Shown piece after piece: positions 1 to 8,406 of a stretch of 64,000 nucleotides of DNA. The stretch lies in contig JAWUXZ010000015.1 in the NCBI GenBank assembly GCA_034111085.1, positions 170,197 through 234,196 of the forward strand, written 5' to 3'. Source of the stretch: Dinoroseobacter sp034111085. GTDB taxonomy: Bacteria; Pseudomonadota; Alphaproteobacteria; Rhodobacterales; Rhodobacteraceae. The notes beneath the pieces were generated by a model. It saw only the letters and a program-made list of their open reading frames with translations, was not told the origin of the DNA and did not search any database. Each line of letters opens with the position of its first letter. Position 1 is the stretch's first letter. The position numbers and the translations under genes are program-made.

Positions 1-1
1 G

Positions 2-3000
2 GCCAAACTCCTCCCCCTCACATCCCTCGTGACCGCTGGGCTGCTTGCCTCCACGGCGGCCTATGCATGCGACGCGCCCATCAAGGTCGGTGTGCTGCAT
101 TCGCTTTCCGGCACGATGGCAATCTCCGAGACGACGCTCAAAGACACCATGCTTCTGCTGATCGACGAGCAGAACGCTGCTGGTGGCCTTCTGGGCTGCG
201 AAATCGAAGCGGTTGTGGTTGACCCCGCCTCCGACTGGCCGCTGTTTGCAGAAAAAGCCCGCGAGCTGCTGACCGTGTCCGAGGTTGACGTAATCTTTGG
301 GTCTTGGACTTCCGTGTCGCGCAAATCAGCACTTCCGGTGCTCGAAGAACTCAACGGCTTGATGTTCTACCCTGTCCAGTACGAGGGCGAAGAAAGCTCG
401 CGCAACGTCTTCTACACAGGGGCCGCGCCAAACCAGCAGGCCATCCCCGCGACCGACTACTTCCTTGAGGAACTCGGCGTCGAGAAGTTCGCCCTGCTTG
501 GCACCGACTATGTCTACCCGCGTACGACCAACAACATCCTCCAGGCCTACTTGATGGATAATGGCATCGCGGCCGAGGACATCTTCGTCAACTACACGCC
601 CTTCGGTCATTCTGACTGGGCCACAATCGTAGCTGACGTTGTTGCACTTGGTGCAGACGGCAAGCAGGTCGGCGTGATCTCAACCATCAACGGCGACGCC
701 AATATCGGCTTCTACAAGGAACTGGCAGCGGCTGGCATATCTGCCGATGACATTCCCGTTGTTGCGTTCTCCGTGGGCGAGGAAGAGCTTTCTGGCCTCG
801 ACACCTCTAATCTCGTCGGCCACCTCGCCGCTTGGAACTATTTCCAATCCGCGGAATCTGAAGCCAACGATGCCTGGGTCGCCGCTTGGAAAGCCAAAAT
901 GGGCGAAGACCGTGTCACCAATGACCCGATGGAGGCGCATTTTATCGGCTTCAACATGTGGGTGAACGCAGTAACCGAGGCGGGCACGACGGACGTGGAC
1001 GCTGTTCGCAGCGCGATGTACGGGCAGGAGTTTCCAAACCTGACCGGCGGCACGGCAGTCATGCTGCCAAACCACCACCTCGCCAAGCCCGTGCTGATCG
1101 GTGAGATCACCGCCGACGGGCAGTTCGACATCATCAGCCAAACCGCCGAGGTGGACGGTGATGCATGGACTGACTTTTTGCCGGAAAGCGCTGTGCTGAT
1201 CTCCGATTGGGAAACCTTGGGCTGCGGTATGTACAATACAGAGACCGAGACCTGCATCCAGTTGACCTCGAACTACTACGCCAGACCGGGGCGCGGGGAT
1301 CCTCCCCTCGCACCCCCTTCTCTGATCGAACGGCCCCTGCCCCCAATGCTCCGTACTCTGCTCACGGCCCTCGCGTTGTGCCTCGCTATGCCCGGCACCG
1401 CACCTGCACAAACGCTTCAATCTGTTCTGCAAACCCACGCAGAGGAGGTCCTGAAACCGGGACGTCGCAGCGTCGGTGTGCTGCTTGATGATCTTGTCGC
1501 CAGCGATCTGCCCCAAGCGCTCACGTTCCTTGAAGCGTGGCGCGACCGCGAGATCGTGCAACGCGACGACGACGGCCTATTTTTCCGCATCCGCGACGAC
1601 CAGTTGATCGACCTCGACACTGGCGCAGTCGCAGGCCCTGTTGACGGCGGTGCGCTTTCGGACTCGCGCCCCAATGGCGGTGTGCGCCGCGCGATTGGCG
1701 ACGCGCTCGTGCAATTCCAGCTGTCAGACCCAGACATTACCAAGCGAGAGGCGGCGGTCGAGGCGATTGCGCGTAGCATGGATGCAAGCCAACTAGCACC
1801 CCTCGCAGCCTCGGTCGAAGCCGAGCCGGACCCGACCCTCAAAGCCACCAAGATCCGCCTTGTCGGGATGCTTACGGCAACGTTCTCAGAAACGCCCGAG
1901 GTCCAGATCGCCGCCATAGAAGGCCTTGGCAATGATCTGTCCGGCGATGTGCGCGCGGTGCTTAACACCATCCTCGCCAGTCAAACCGGCGTCGCTGCCA
2001 CCCTGCCGGAGGGTGCAAATATCGCCAGCATCCTCTCCCCCGGCGTGGATCTGGCGCAAGCGGATGCCTATGCCCAGCTGGTCGCCGCAAACCTCGCGCC
2101 ACCGCTCATCTTAGCGGCAGACATTCGCGAGGCACTCACCGCCAATATTAACGGCGATACCGTGGGCGGCGTTGCAATTGCAGATCTGGATACTGATGCC
2201 GCCCGCGCGATAGCCTACCAAGCATTGGACGATGCAGGCATGGTGCCGCAACTGGTCACACCCGAGGATCAAGCCGAAGCCATCGACGCCCACATCTTCT
2301 ATGCCGCCTATGACGAGACAAACGCAGATATAACCGACGTCGCCCGCCAATCCCTCGACACCATCGAGACGCGGGTGGCGTTTTCCCAAGCCGTCGATCT
2401 TGGCCTAGATGCGCTGTCGCTCGCGTCTATCTACTTCCTTGCAGCCATCGGACTGGCCATCACCTTTGGCGTGATGGGCGTGATCAACATGGCACACGGC
2501 GAGTTCATCATGATGGGCGCCTATACAGGCTTCGTGGTCCAGTTGTTCGTGCCCGACTATACCCTGTCGATCCTGATCGCGCTGCCATTGGCGTTTGCGA
2601 TAACGTTCGGGGCGGGTGTTGCGATGGAACGGCTCGTGATCCGCCACCTCTACCACCGTCCGCTGGAGACGTTGCTGGCCACTTTCGGCATCTCTATCGC
2701 GCTGCAACAACTCGCCAAGAACATCTTTGGCACCCAAGCCCGTCCGTTGACCTCCCCCGGGTGGCTCGACGGGGCGCTTGTGTTCAACGACGTGATCCAG
2801 ATCAGCTACATCCGCATTGCCATTTTCGTGATGGCCTTGATATTCCTCGCGCTGATCTTGTTCGTGCTCAAACGCACGCGGCTGGGCCTTGAGGTACGTG
2901 CCGTGACCCAAAACCCCGGCATGGCGGCAAGCATGGGCATCAACCCAGACCGCATCAACATGCTGACATTCGGGCTCGGCTCCGGCATCGCCGGGATCGC

Positions 3001-3277
3001 AGGCGTCGCCATCGGGCTTTATGCCAAAGTCACGTCCGAGATGGGCGCCGATTACATCGTCCAGAGCTTCATGACCGTGGTTGTCGGCGGCGTCGGAAAC
3101 GTATGGGGCACGCTCGCGGGCGCATCACTGATCGGCTTTCTGCAAAAAGGCATCGAGTGGCTGAACCCCTCCAACACGCTGGCCGCGCAAACCTACATGA
3201 TCCTCTTCATCATCTTCTTCATTCAATTCCGTCCCAAGGGCATCGTCGCCCTTAAGGGGCGGGCGGCGGCAGACTGA
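2..3277 (+). CDS. urtA: Urea ABC transporter substrate-binding protein UrtA, 5' partial, in one continuous frame with UrtB
   Basis: UrtA is the periplasmic urea receptor of the UrtABCDE importer. The frame enters the window inside a signal peptide (hydrophobic LLPLTSLVTAGLLASTAAYA, cleavage near AYA-C), so the true start lies just upstream. A type I periplasmic binding fold follows, with the usual family opening IKVGVLHSLSGTMA. UrtA homology ends near N1271-Y1274. Instead of stopping there the frame reads TAC at 1277 and runs through a proline-rich linker of about 22 residues into UrtB, which has its own signal sequence. This could be a true fusion, a stop-codon loss (TAA or TAG to TAC) or a sequencing error. 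No stop lies in this frame before 3275. The UrtA identity is secure; the physical fusion is uncertain. Confidence 0.8.
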   Translation, partial: AKLLPLTSLVTAGLLASTAAYACDAPIKVGVLHSLSGTMAISETTLKDTMLLLIDEQNAAGGLLGCEIEAVVVDPASDWPLFAEKARELLTVSEVDVIFGSWTSVSRKSALPVLEELNGLMFYPVQYEGEESSRNVFYTGAAPNQQAIPATDYFLEELGVEKFALLGTDYVYPRTTNNILQAYLMDNGIAAEDIFVNYTPFGHSDWATIVADVVALGADGKQVGVISTINGDANIGFYKELAAAGISADDIPVVAFSVGEEELSGLDTSNLVGHLAAWNYFQSAESEANDAWVAAWKAKMGEDRVTNDPMEAHFIGFNMWVNAVTEAGTTDVDAVRSAMYGQEFPNLTGGTAVMLPNHHLAKPVLIGEITADGQFDIISQTAEVDGDAWTDFLPESAVLISDWETLGCGMYNTETETCIQLTSNYYARPGRGDPPLAPPSLIERPLPPMLRTLLTALALCLAMPGTAPAQTLQSVLQTHAEEVLKPGRRSVGVLLDDLVASDLPQALTFLEAWRDREIVQRDDDGLFFRIRDDQLIDLDTGAVAGPVDGGALSDSRPNGGVRRAIGDALVQFQLSDPDITKREAAVEAIARSMDASQLAPLAASVEAEPDPTLKATKIRLVGMLTATFSETPEVQIAAIEGLGNDLSGDVRAVLNTILASQTGVAATLPEGANIASILSPGVDLAQADAYAQLVAANLAPPLILAADIREALTANINGDTVGGVAIADLDTDAARAIAYQALDDAGMVPQLVTPEDQAEAIDAHIFYAAYDETNADITDVARQSLDTIETRVAFSQAVDLGLDALSLASIYFLAAIGLAITFGVMGVINMAHGEFIMMGAYTGFVVQLFVPDYTLSILIALPLAFAITFGAGVAMERLVIRHLYHRPLETLLATFGISIALQQLAKNIFGTQARPLTSPGWLDGALVFNDVIQISYIRIAIFVMALIFLALILFVLKRTRLGLEVRAVTQNPGMAASMGINPDRINMLTFGLGSGIAGIAGVAIGLYAKVTSEMGADYIVQSFMTVVVGGVGNVWGTLAGASLIGFLQKGIEWLNPSNTLAAQTYMILFIIFFIQFRPKGIVALKGRAAAD
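1346..3277 (+). CDS. urtB: Urea ABC transporter permease UrtB
   Basis: UrtB is a LivH-type inner-membrane permease of the urea importer. The ATG at 1346 opens a new signal-like sequence (MLRTLLTALAL...APAQ), followed by a periplasmic region of about 330 residues typical of long UrtB proteins, then the multi-helix permease domain from about residue 350, with the family motif MGVINMAHGEF near residue 377. The 643-residue length from this start fits long proteobacterial UrtB. There is no clear ribosome-binding site before 1346, so translation may depend on read-through from urtA. urtC follows 4 bases later, so urtB belongs to the urt operon. Confidence 0.85.
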   Translation: MLRTLLTALALCLAMPGTAPAQTLQSVLQTHAEEVLKPGRRSVGVLLDDLVASDLPQALTFLEAWRDREIVQRDDDGLFFRIRDDQLIDLDTGAVAGPVDGGALSDSRPNGGVRRAIGDALVQFQLSDPDITKREAAVEAIARSMDASQLAPLAASVEAEPDPTLKATKIRLVGMLTATFSETPEVQIAAIEGLGNDLSGDVRAVLNTILASQTGVAATLPEGANIASILSPGVDLAQADAYAQLVAANLAPPLILAADIREALTANINGDTVGGVAIADLDTDAARAIAYQALDDAGMVPQLVTPEDQAEAIDAHIFYAAYDETNADITDVARQSLDTIETRVAFSQAVDLGLDALSLASIYFLAAIGLAITFGVMGVINMAHGEFIMMGAYTGFVVQLFVPDYTLSILIALPLAFAITFGAGVAMERLVIRHLYHRPLETLLATFGISIALQQLAKNIFGTQARPLTSPGWLDGALVFNDVIQISYIRIAIFVMALIFLALILFVLKRTRLGLEVRAVTQNPGMAASMGINPDRINMLTFGLGSGIAGIAGVAIGLYAKVTSEMGADYIVQSFMTVVVGGVGNVWGTLAGASLIGFLQKGIEWLNPSNTLAAQTYMILFIIFFIQFRPKGIVALKGRAAAD

Positions 3278-3281
3278 CATT

Positions 3282-4448
3282 ATGAAAAACACCTTCATCG
3301 CACAAAACCCGTCTGTTCTGTGGTTCCTCTTAGCACTTTGCGTCTTCACGCTCGGCGTCACGCTTATGTCCGAGGCCACAGGTGTGGCGTTAATTTCCAC
3401 CAGTTTCGTCAAGACCTTAGGCAAGACGCTTTGCTTGTGTTTGATCGCGGTGGCGATGGATGTGGTCTGGGGCTATTGCGGCATCCTTAGCCTTGGCCAT
3501 TTCGCGTTTTTCGGGCTGGGCGGCTACGCGATCGGCATGTGGCTGATGTATGCGCGAACCGAATCTATCGTATTGGAATCACTGGCAAACCAACCCATTC
3601 CAGCAACCGCGCAGGAGGTGTCGGATGCCATTGGAAACCAGATATTTGGCGTGGTCGGCAGCTCGGAATTTCCGCTGATCTGGAGCTTCGCAGACAACCT
3701 CTATCTGCAACTTCTGATGGTCGTTTTGGTGCCCGGCCTGCTTGCGCTCGTCTTCGGTTGGCTCGCATTTCGGTCCCGCGTGACAGGCGTTTATCTGTCC
3801 ATCCTGACCCAAGCCATGACCCTCGCGCTGTCGCTTTATCTGTTCCAAAATGATAGCGGACTTCGCGGCAATAACGGCCTGTCAGGCCTGCAAAACATCC
3901 CCGGTTTTGAGCAAACGTCCCAAGCCATGATATCCATCGTGTTTTTCTGGGCGTCCGCCTTTGCGCTGGGTGCGGGCTATTTCTTCTTTGCATGGGTCAT
4001 ATCTGGAAAAATGGGAAGCGTTGTCAAAGGCATACGCGACAACGAGGCGCGCGTCCGCTTCCTTGGCTACCATGTGGAAAGCTACAAACTGCTGATCTTC
4101 ACCCTGACGGCCATCGTGTCGGCCATCGCGGGCGCGCTTTACTATCCGCAAGCGGGCATCATCAACCCCGGCGAGGTAGCACCCATTGCGTCGATCTATC
4201 TTGCCGTTTGGGTCGCCATTGGCGGGCGTGGCAGGCTCTACGGCGCGGTGATCGGCGCTGCGTTTGTGTCGCTGCTGTCGAGTTGGTTCACCGGTGGCGG
4301 CGCCCCCGCTATCCCCTTGGGGTTCTATACAATTCAGTGGACCGATTGGTGGCTGGTGCTGCTTGGCGTATCCTTCGTGGCCGTCACGCTCTACTTCCCC
4401 AAGGGCATCGGTGGGCTGTTTGATTATTTGGTTCGGAAACCGTCATGA
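3282..4448 (+). CDS. urtC: Urea ABC transporter permease UrtC
   Basis: UrtC is the second, LivM-type permease of the urea importer and pairs with UrtB in the inner membrane. The 388-residue protein is mostly transmembrane helices. It carries the LivM-like segment DVVWGYCGILSLGHFAFFGLG near residues 50-70 and a conserved cytoplasmic loop (GIRDNEARVRFLGY) near 245-260 that contacts the ATPases in this family. It starts 4 bases after the urtB stop and its own stop overlaps the urtD start (ATGA), so translation is coupled. Confidence 0.93.
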   Translation: MKNTFIAQNPSVLWFLLALCVFTLGVTLMSEATGVALISTSFVKTLGKTLCLCLIAVAMDVVWGYCGILSLGHFAFFGLGGYAIGMWLMYARTESIVLESLANQPIPATAQEVSDAIGNQIFGVVGSSEFPLIWSFADNLYLQLLMVVLVPGLLALVFGWLAFRSRVTGVYLSILTQAMTLALSLYLFQNDSGLRGNNGLSGLQNIPGFEQTSQAMISIVFFWASAFALGAGYFFFAWVISGKMGSVVKGIRDNEARVRFLGYHVESYKLLIFTLTAIVSAIAGALYYPQAGIINPGEVAPIASIYLAVWVAIGGRGRLYGAVIGAAFVSLLSSWFTGGGAPAIPLGFYTIQWTDWWLVLLGVSFVAVTLYFPKGIGGLFDYLVRKPS

Positions 4449-5194
4449 GTATGCTTCTTGAGGTCTCTGGCGTCACCGTAACATTCGACGGGTTCCGCGC
4501 GATCAACAACCTGTCGATCAACTTTGCCGAGGCTGAGATGCGCGCCATCATCGGCCCTAACGGTGCTGGCAAAACCACCTTCATGGACATCGTGACTGGC
4601 AAGACAAAACCCGACAGCGGCACGGTCATTTGGGGCGAGCGGAGTATATCGCTGCTGGGCATGTCAGAGAGTGATATCGCAATCGAAGGCATCGGCAGGA
4701 AGTTCCAGAAACCAACCGTGTTTGAGAACCAAACCGTCCGCCAAAACCTTGCAATGGCTTTGAAAAACCCCCGCAGTCCATTCGCAGTCCTCATGCACAA
4801 AAAGACCGCCAGCAACGCCGCACGGATCGAGGCGATTGCAGACGAAATTGGCCTGTCCGGTAGCCTTATGCGGATCGCGGGTGAGCTGAGCCACGGGCAA
4901 AAACAATGGCTGGAGATCGGTATGCTGCTGGCCCAAGAACCCCGCTTGCTGCTGGTGGATGAACCTGCGGCTGGCATGACCGTTGAAGAGCGTGAGAAGA
5001 CGACAGATATCCTGCGAGAGGCGGCCAAAACCCGCGCCGTGGTCGTTGTCGAGCATGACATGGAGTTCGTGCGCCGCCTCAATTGCAAAGTCACCGTCTT
5101 GCATGAAGGGGCTGTCTTGGCCGAGGGCAGCCTCAATCACGTGACCTCTGACCCAACCGTCATCGACGTTTATCTGGGGCGCGATCATGCTTGA
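4445..5194 (+). CDS. urtD: Urea ABC transporter ATP-binding protein UrtD
   Basis: UrtD is a LivG-type ATPase that powers urea import. The 249-residue protein has a Walker A motif GPNGAGKTT (residues ~37-45), an ABC signature in the form LSHGQKQWLEIG, Walker B LLLVDEP and the H-loop histidine in VVVEHDMEFV. It overlaps urtC by 4 bases and urtE by 8 bases, as expected for a tightly coupled operon. Nothing looks degraded. Confidence 0.95.
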   Translation: MSMLLEVSGVTVTFDGFRAINNLSINFAEAEMRAIIGPNGAGKTTFMDIVTGKTKPDSGTVIWGERSISLLGMSESDIAIEGIGRKFQKPTVFENQTVRQNLAMALKNPRSPFAVLMHKKTASNAARIEAIADEIGLSGSLMRIAGELSHGQKQWLEIGMLLAQEPRLLLVDEPAAGMTVEEREKTTDILREAAKTRAVVVVEHDMEFVRRLNCKVTVLHEGAVLAEGSLNHVTSDPTVIDVYLGRDHA

Positions 5195-5882
5195 GGCGCG
5201 AGGTATCGACCTGCATTACGGCCAAAGCCAGATCCTGTTTGACGTGTCTTTGACTGCTGAACTGGGGCAGATCACCGCCGTTATGGGTAATAACGGTGTC
5301 GGCAAAACAAGCCTGCTAAAGTCAATTGCCGGTCGCCATCCTGCCTCCGCCGGGGCCATTGAAGTTGAAGGCAAGACCACCAAACTGACATCCGCCTACC
5401 ACGCCGCCCGCGCAGGCATCGCCTATGTGCCACAAGGGCGCGAGGTGTTCCCGATGATGACAGTGTGGGAGAACCTCGAGACCGGGTTTGCCTGCTTGCC
5501 CAAAGCCGAGCATGTTATCCCCGACGAGGTGTTCGATCTGTTTCCGGTGCTGCGCGACATGCAAGCAAGGCGCGGGGGCGATCTGTCGGGCGGCCAGCAA
5601 CAACAACTCGCCATTGCGCGGGCGCTCATCATGCGGCCGAAGGTGCTGCTGCTGGACGAGCCGACCGAGGGCATTCAACCCAACATAATTCAACAGATCG
5701 GCGAGGCTCTAAACCAGCTGCGCGCGCGCGGCAATATGGCTGTGGTCTTGGTCGAGCAGAATGCCGATTTCGCCTACCGCTTGGCCGACCAGTTCTGCGT
5801 GATGGAGGGGGGGCGCGTGAAACGCAGCGTTCCGAAAGCCGGATACACCGCGGAGGCTTTGCTGCAAGACTTGGCGTTGTGA
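5187..5882 (+). CDS. urtE: Urea ABC transporter ATP-binding protein UrtE
   Basis: UrtE is a LivF-type ATPase, the second nucleotide-binding subunit of the urea importer. The 231-residue protein shows Walker A GNNGVGKTSLLK, the signature LSGGQQQQLAIARAL, Walker B VLLLDEPTEGIQPN and an H-loop region VVLVEQN. It is the last gene of urtABCDE here; no urease or urease-accessory gene lies downstream, so urease genes, if present, lie elsewhere or to the left of the window. No convincing terminator follows. Confidence 0.95.
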   Translation: MLEARGIDLHYGQSQILFDVSLTAELGQITAVMGNNGVGKTSLLKSIAGRHPASAGAIEVEGKTTKLTSAYHAARAGIAYVPQGREVFPMMTVWENLETGFACLPKAEHVIPDEVFDLFPVLRDMQARRGGDLSGGQQQQLAIARALIMRPKVLLLDEPTEGIQPNIIQQIGEALNQLRARGNMAVVLVEQNADFAYRLADQFCVMEGGRVKRSVPKAGYTAEALLQDLAL

Positions 5883-6273
5883 GGGTGGTGGTTGAGGTCG
5901 AGGTCTGACGGCGCAGTTTCACGTGAACCGCCCCATGTTTGCGGGAGGCTCCAACTCATGAGCTGGATGGAGCATCAAAACAAAACACCTAATACGTATT
6001 CACCGGAAATACGCGAATGGGCGAAAGCGGGGACCTAGATTGTCTGTCGGGGCCTGCTCTGCCAGCCTCACATCTGATTTTCTCGCAACCCATTGATATA
6101 ACTCATCACACACCCAGTCGTTCGGGTCGGTGGGTCATGCTGGCAAGTGAAGCAGCACGCTCATTTGCCGCTCACCGTCGCCCATCCCCCCTCGATGTCG
6201 CGTCTGGCTCTTGCTGCCTTACCGCCTCTTGGGCTCTGATGCGCCCATCACGCTTTTAGCCCGCGAGCCCCTT
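5883..6273. other. Intergenic region urtE to flavoprotein gene
   Basis: This 391-base stretch has no supportable gene. Its most notable content is a palindrome TTCACGTGAA in a parS-like context near 5915-5930. The rest holds short unremarkable frames without ribosome-binding sites. The promoter of the flavoprotein gene probably lies here, but no convincing -35/-10 pair could be chosen by eye. Confidence 0.6.
5915..5930. promoter_or_regulatory. parS-like palindrome
   Basis: The 16 bases agTTTCACGTGAAccg contain a perfect 10-base palindrome. They match 13 of 16 positions of the widely conserved ParB-binding site TGTTTCACGTGAAACA; the mismatches are in the outer arms. It is a candidate ParB site only. 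ParB sites usually cluster near parAB and the origin, and neither is visible here. Confidence 0.3.
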
Positions 6274-8319
6274 ATGTCCACTGACCCCCTCCTCCAGCCG
6301 TTTCAGCTCAAGCACCTGACCTTGCGCAACCGGATCATGACCACCAGCCATGAACCCGCCTACCCCGAGAACGGTATGCCCACGGACCGTTACCGCGCCT
6401 ACCACGAGGAACGCGCCAAGTCGGGTGTTGCACTGGCGATGACGGCAGGATCGGCGGCGGTCTCACGCGATAGCCCTCCGGTCTTTAACAACGTGCTGGC
6501 CTATAAAGATGAGGTCGTGCCGTGGATTCAGAACCTAACCGATGGCTGCCATGAGCACGGATGCGCAGTGATGATCCAGTTGACCCATTTGGGGCGGCGC
6601 ACGAATTGGAATAAGGGCGATTGGCTGCCGTCAGTGTCATCCTCCAAACACCGCGAACCTGCGCATCGCGCCTTCCCAAAACTGCTGGAAGATTGGGATA
6701 TCGAACGAATTATCAGCGACTTTGCCGATGCCGCCGAGCGGATGAAGGCAGGCGGCATGGACGGGATTGAATTGCAGGTTTACGGCCATCTGCTCGATCA
6801 GTTTTGGTCGCCGCTGACCAATGATCTGACCGGGCCTTATGGGGCCGACACGCTTGAGAACCGCATGCGCTTTCCCCTCGATGTGCTGGGCGCGATCCGC
6901 AAGCGCGTTGGGGCGGAGTTTATCATCGGATTTCGCTACACTGCGGATGAAGCGCAGAAGGGTGGGATCACGGCCGAAGAAGGTCTCGATATCTCCAAGC
7001 GCCTCGCCGCCACCGGCCAACTTGATTTCCTGAACGTGATCCGGGGGCGCATCCATACGGACCCGGCAATGACCGACATCATTCCAGTCCAAGGCATGCC
7101 CAGCGCGCCGCATCTGGATTTTGCCGGAGAAGTTCGCAAGGCGACCGGAATGCCAACCTTCCACGCCGCGCGCATCCCAGACGTGGCCACAGCGCGACAT
7201 GCGGTGCAGGCGGGCCTGTTGGATATGGTGGGCATGACCCGAGCGCATATGGCCGATCCGCATATCGTCAAGAAGATCCTTGAGGGGCGCGAGGACGATA
7301 TCCGGCCTTGCGTTGGGGCAACATATTGTCTGGACCGGATTTATCAGGCCGGAGAGGCGCTGTGCATCCACAACCCCTCAACCGGACGCGAGTTGACGCA
7401 GCCCCATGAGGTTGAGGTTGCACAAATCCGTCGCAAGGTCGTGGTGATTGGGGCGGGGCCTGCGGGATTAGAAGCGGCGCGGGTGGCAGCGCTCAGAGGT
7501 CACGAGGTCGTGGTGTTTGAGGCGCAATCAGAGCCCGGCGGGCAGATCCGCCTGACCGCCCAAAACCCGCGGCGGCGCGAAATGATCGGCATCATCGATT
7601 GGCGCATGGCGCAATGTGCGGCGCGCGATGTTGCGTTCCACTTCAACACTTGGGCGCAGGCCGAAGATGTCACAGCCCTCTCACCAGACGTTGTGATCGT
7701 GGCCACGGGCGGCTTGCCCAACCTAGAGCTGTTCGAGACCGGTGCCGAGGCCGCCCACGTGGTCAGCGCATGGGATCTGATCTCAGGCGATGTGAAGCCT
7801 GCCGAACGGGTCTTGATCTATGACGAGAGCGGCGATCATCCAGGCCTGATGGCGGCAGAAGTGGCTGCACTGGCCGGATCGAAGGTCGAGGTCATGACCC
7901 CCGACCGGGTCTTTGCACCGGACATCATGGCGATGAACCTCGTGCCTTACATGCGCGCACTTCAGGACAAAGACGTGACCTTTACCGTGACGAGGCGGCT
8001 ACTGGGGGTCGCGCGGCAGGGCAATGTCCTAACGGCGACAATTGGGACAGATTACAGCGATCACACGTCCGAGGCGCAGTATGATCAGGTGGTGGTGAAT
8101 TACGGCACGTTGCCCCTGGACGAGTTGTATCACGCGCTGCGCCCGGACAGTCGCAACCTCGGGGCCGTAGATTATGACGCGCTGATTGCGGGAAACGCGC
8201 AGGGTGAAGCGCGCAATGAAGACGGCGCGTTTGATCTGTACCGGATTGGCGACGCGGTCTCGGCGCGCAACACACATGCGGCGATTTACGATGCGTTGCG
8301 GTTGGTTCGGACCCTCTGA
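6274..8319 (+). CDS. FMN/FAD oxidoreductase of the old-yellow-enzyme/2,4-dienoyl-CoA reductase type, probable N-methylproline (stachydrine pathway) demethylase
   Basis: A 681-residue flavoprotein with an N-terminal FMN-binding TIM barrel (to about residue 340), an iron-sulfur cysteine segment, and C-terminal FAD/NAD(P)-binding domains with VVVIGAGPAGLEAAR near residue 390. Family relatives are dimethylamine/trimethylamine dehydrogenase, dienoyl-CoA reductase and the N-methylproline demethylase of stachydrine breakdown. The last is favoured by the CVGATYC cysteine segment and by nearby putA, which would consume the proline formed. The cysteines at 346, 352 and 364 do not follow the usual C-x2-C-x3-C-x11-C spacing. 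ATG 6274 is chosen because family homology begins there. Substrate is inferred, not shown. Confidence 0.75.
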   Translation: MSTDPLLQPFQLKHLTLRNRIMTTSHEPAYPENGMPTDRYRAYHEERAKSGVALAMTAGSAAVSRDSPPVFNNVLAYKDEVVPWIQNLTDGCHEHGCAVMIQLTHLGRRTNWNKGDWLPSVSSSKHREPAHRAFPKLLEDWDIERIISDFADAAERMKAGGMDGIELQVYGHLLDQFWSPLTNDLTGPYGADTLENRMRFPLDVLGAIRKRVGAEFIIGFRYTADEAQKGGITAEEGLDISKRLAATGQLDFLNVIRGRIHTDPAMTDIIPVQGMPSAPHLDFAGEVRKATGMPTFHAARIPDVATARHAVQAGLLDMVGMTRAHMADPHIVKKILEGREDDIRPCVGATYCLDRIYQAGEALCIHNPSTGRELTQPHEVEVAQIRRKVVVIGAGPAGLEAARVAALRGHEVVVFEAQSEPGGQIRLTAQNPRRREMIGIIDWRMAQCAARDVAFHFNTWAQAEDVTALSPDVVIVATGGLPNLELFETGAEAAHVVSAWDLISGDVKPAERVLIYDESGDHPGLMAAEVAALAGSKVEVMTPDRVFAPDIMAMNLVPYMRALQDKDVTFTVTRRLLGVARQGNVLTATIGTDYSDHTSEAQYDQVVVNYGTLPLDELYHALRPDSRNLGAVDYDALIAGNAQGEARNEDGAFDLYRIGDAVSARNTHAAIYDALRLVRTL

Positions 8320-8362
8320 CAGCACACTCGCGTCGATGTGATGCGCGAGATATGTTGCATAT

Positions 8363-8377
8363 GTTCTATCTTTGTTC
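8363..8377 (+). promoter_or_regulatory. LexA (SOS) box, alphaproteobacterial type
   Basis: GTTCTATCTTTGTTC matches exactly the alphaproteobacterial LexA operator GTTC-N7-GTTC known from Rhodobacter and Rhizobium. It ends 29 bases before the ATG of the following small gene, where an operator would overlap the promoter. The second GTTC half also forms an inverted repeat with GAACA at 8388-8392. This predicts DNA-damage induction of the downstream gene. Confidence 0.8.
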
Positions 8378-8406
8378 TATATGTTTGGAACAGAACGGAG
8401 CCTGCC

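Noticed and set aside
680..1561. Open frame of 293 codons on the minus strand across urtA and the start of urtB
   Set aside because: It opposes well-supported transporter genes and its residues look like antisense composition (many Arg, His, Gly).
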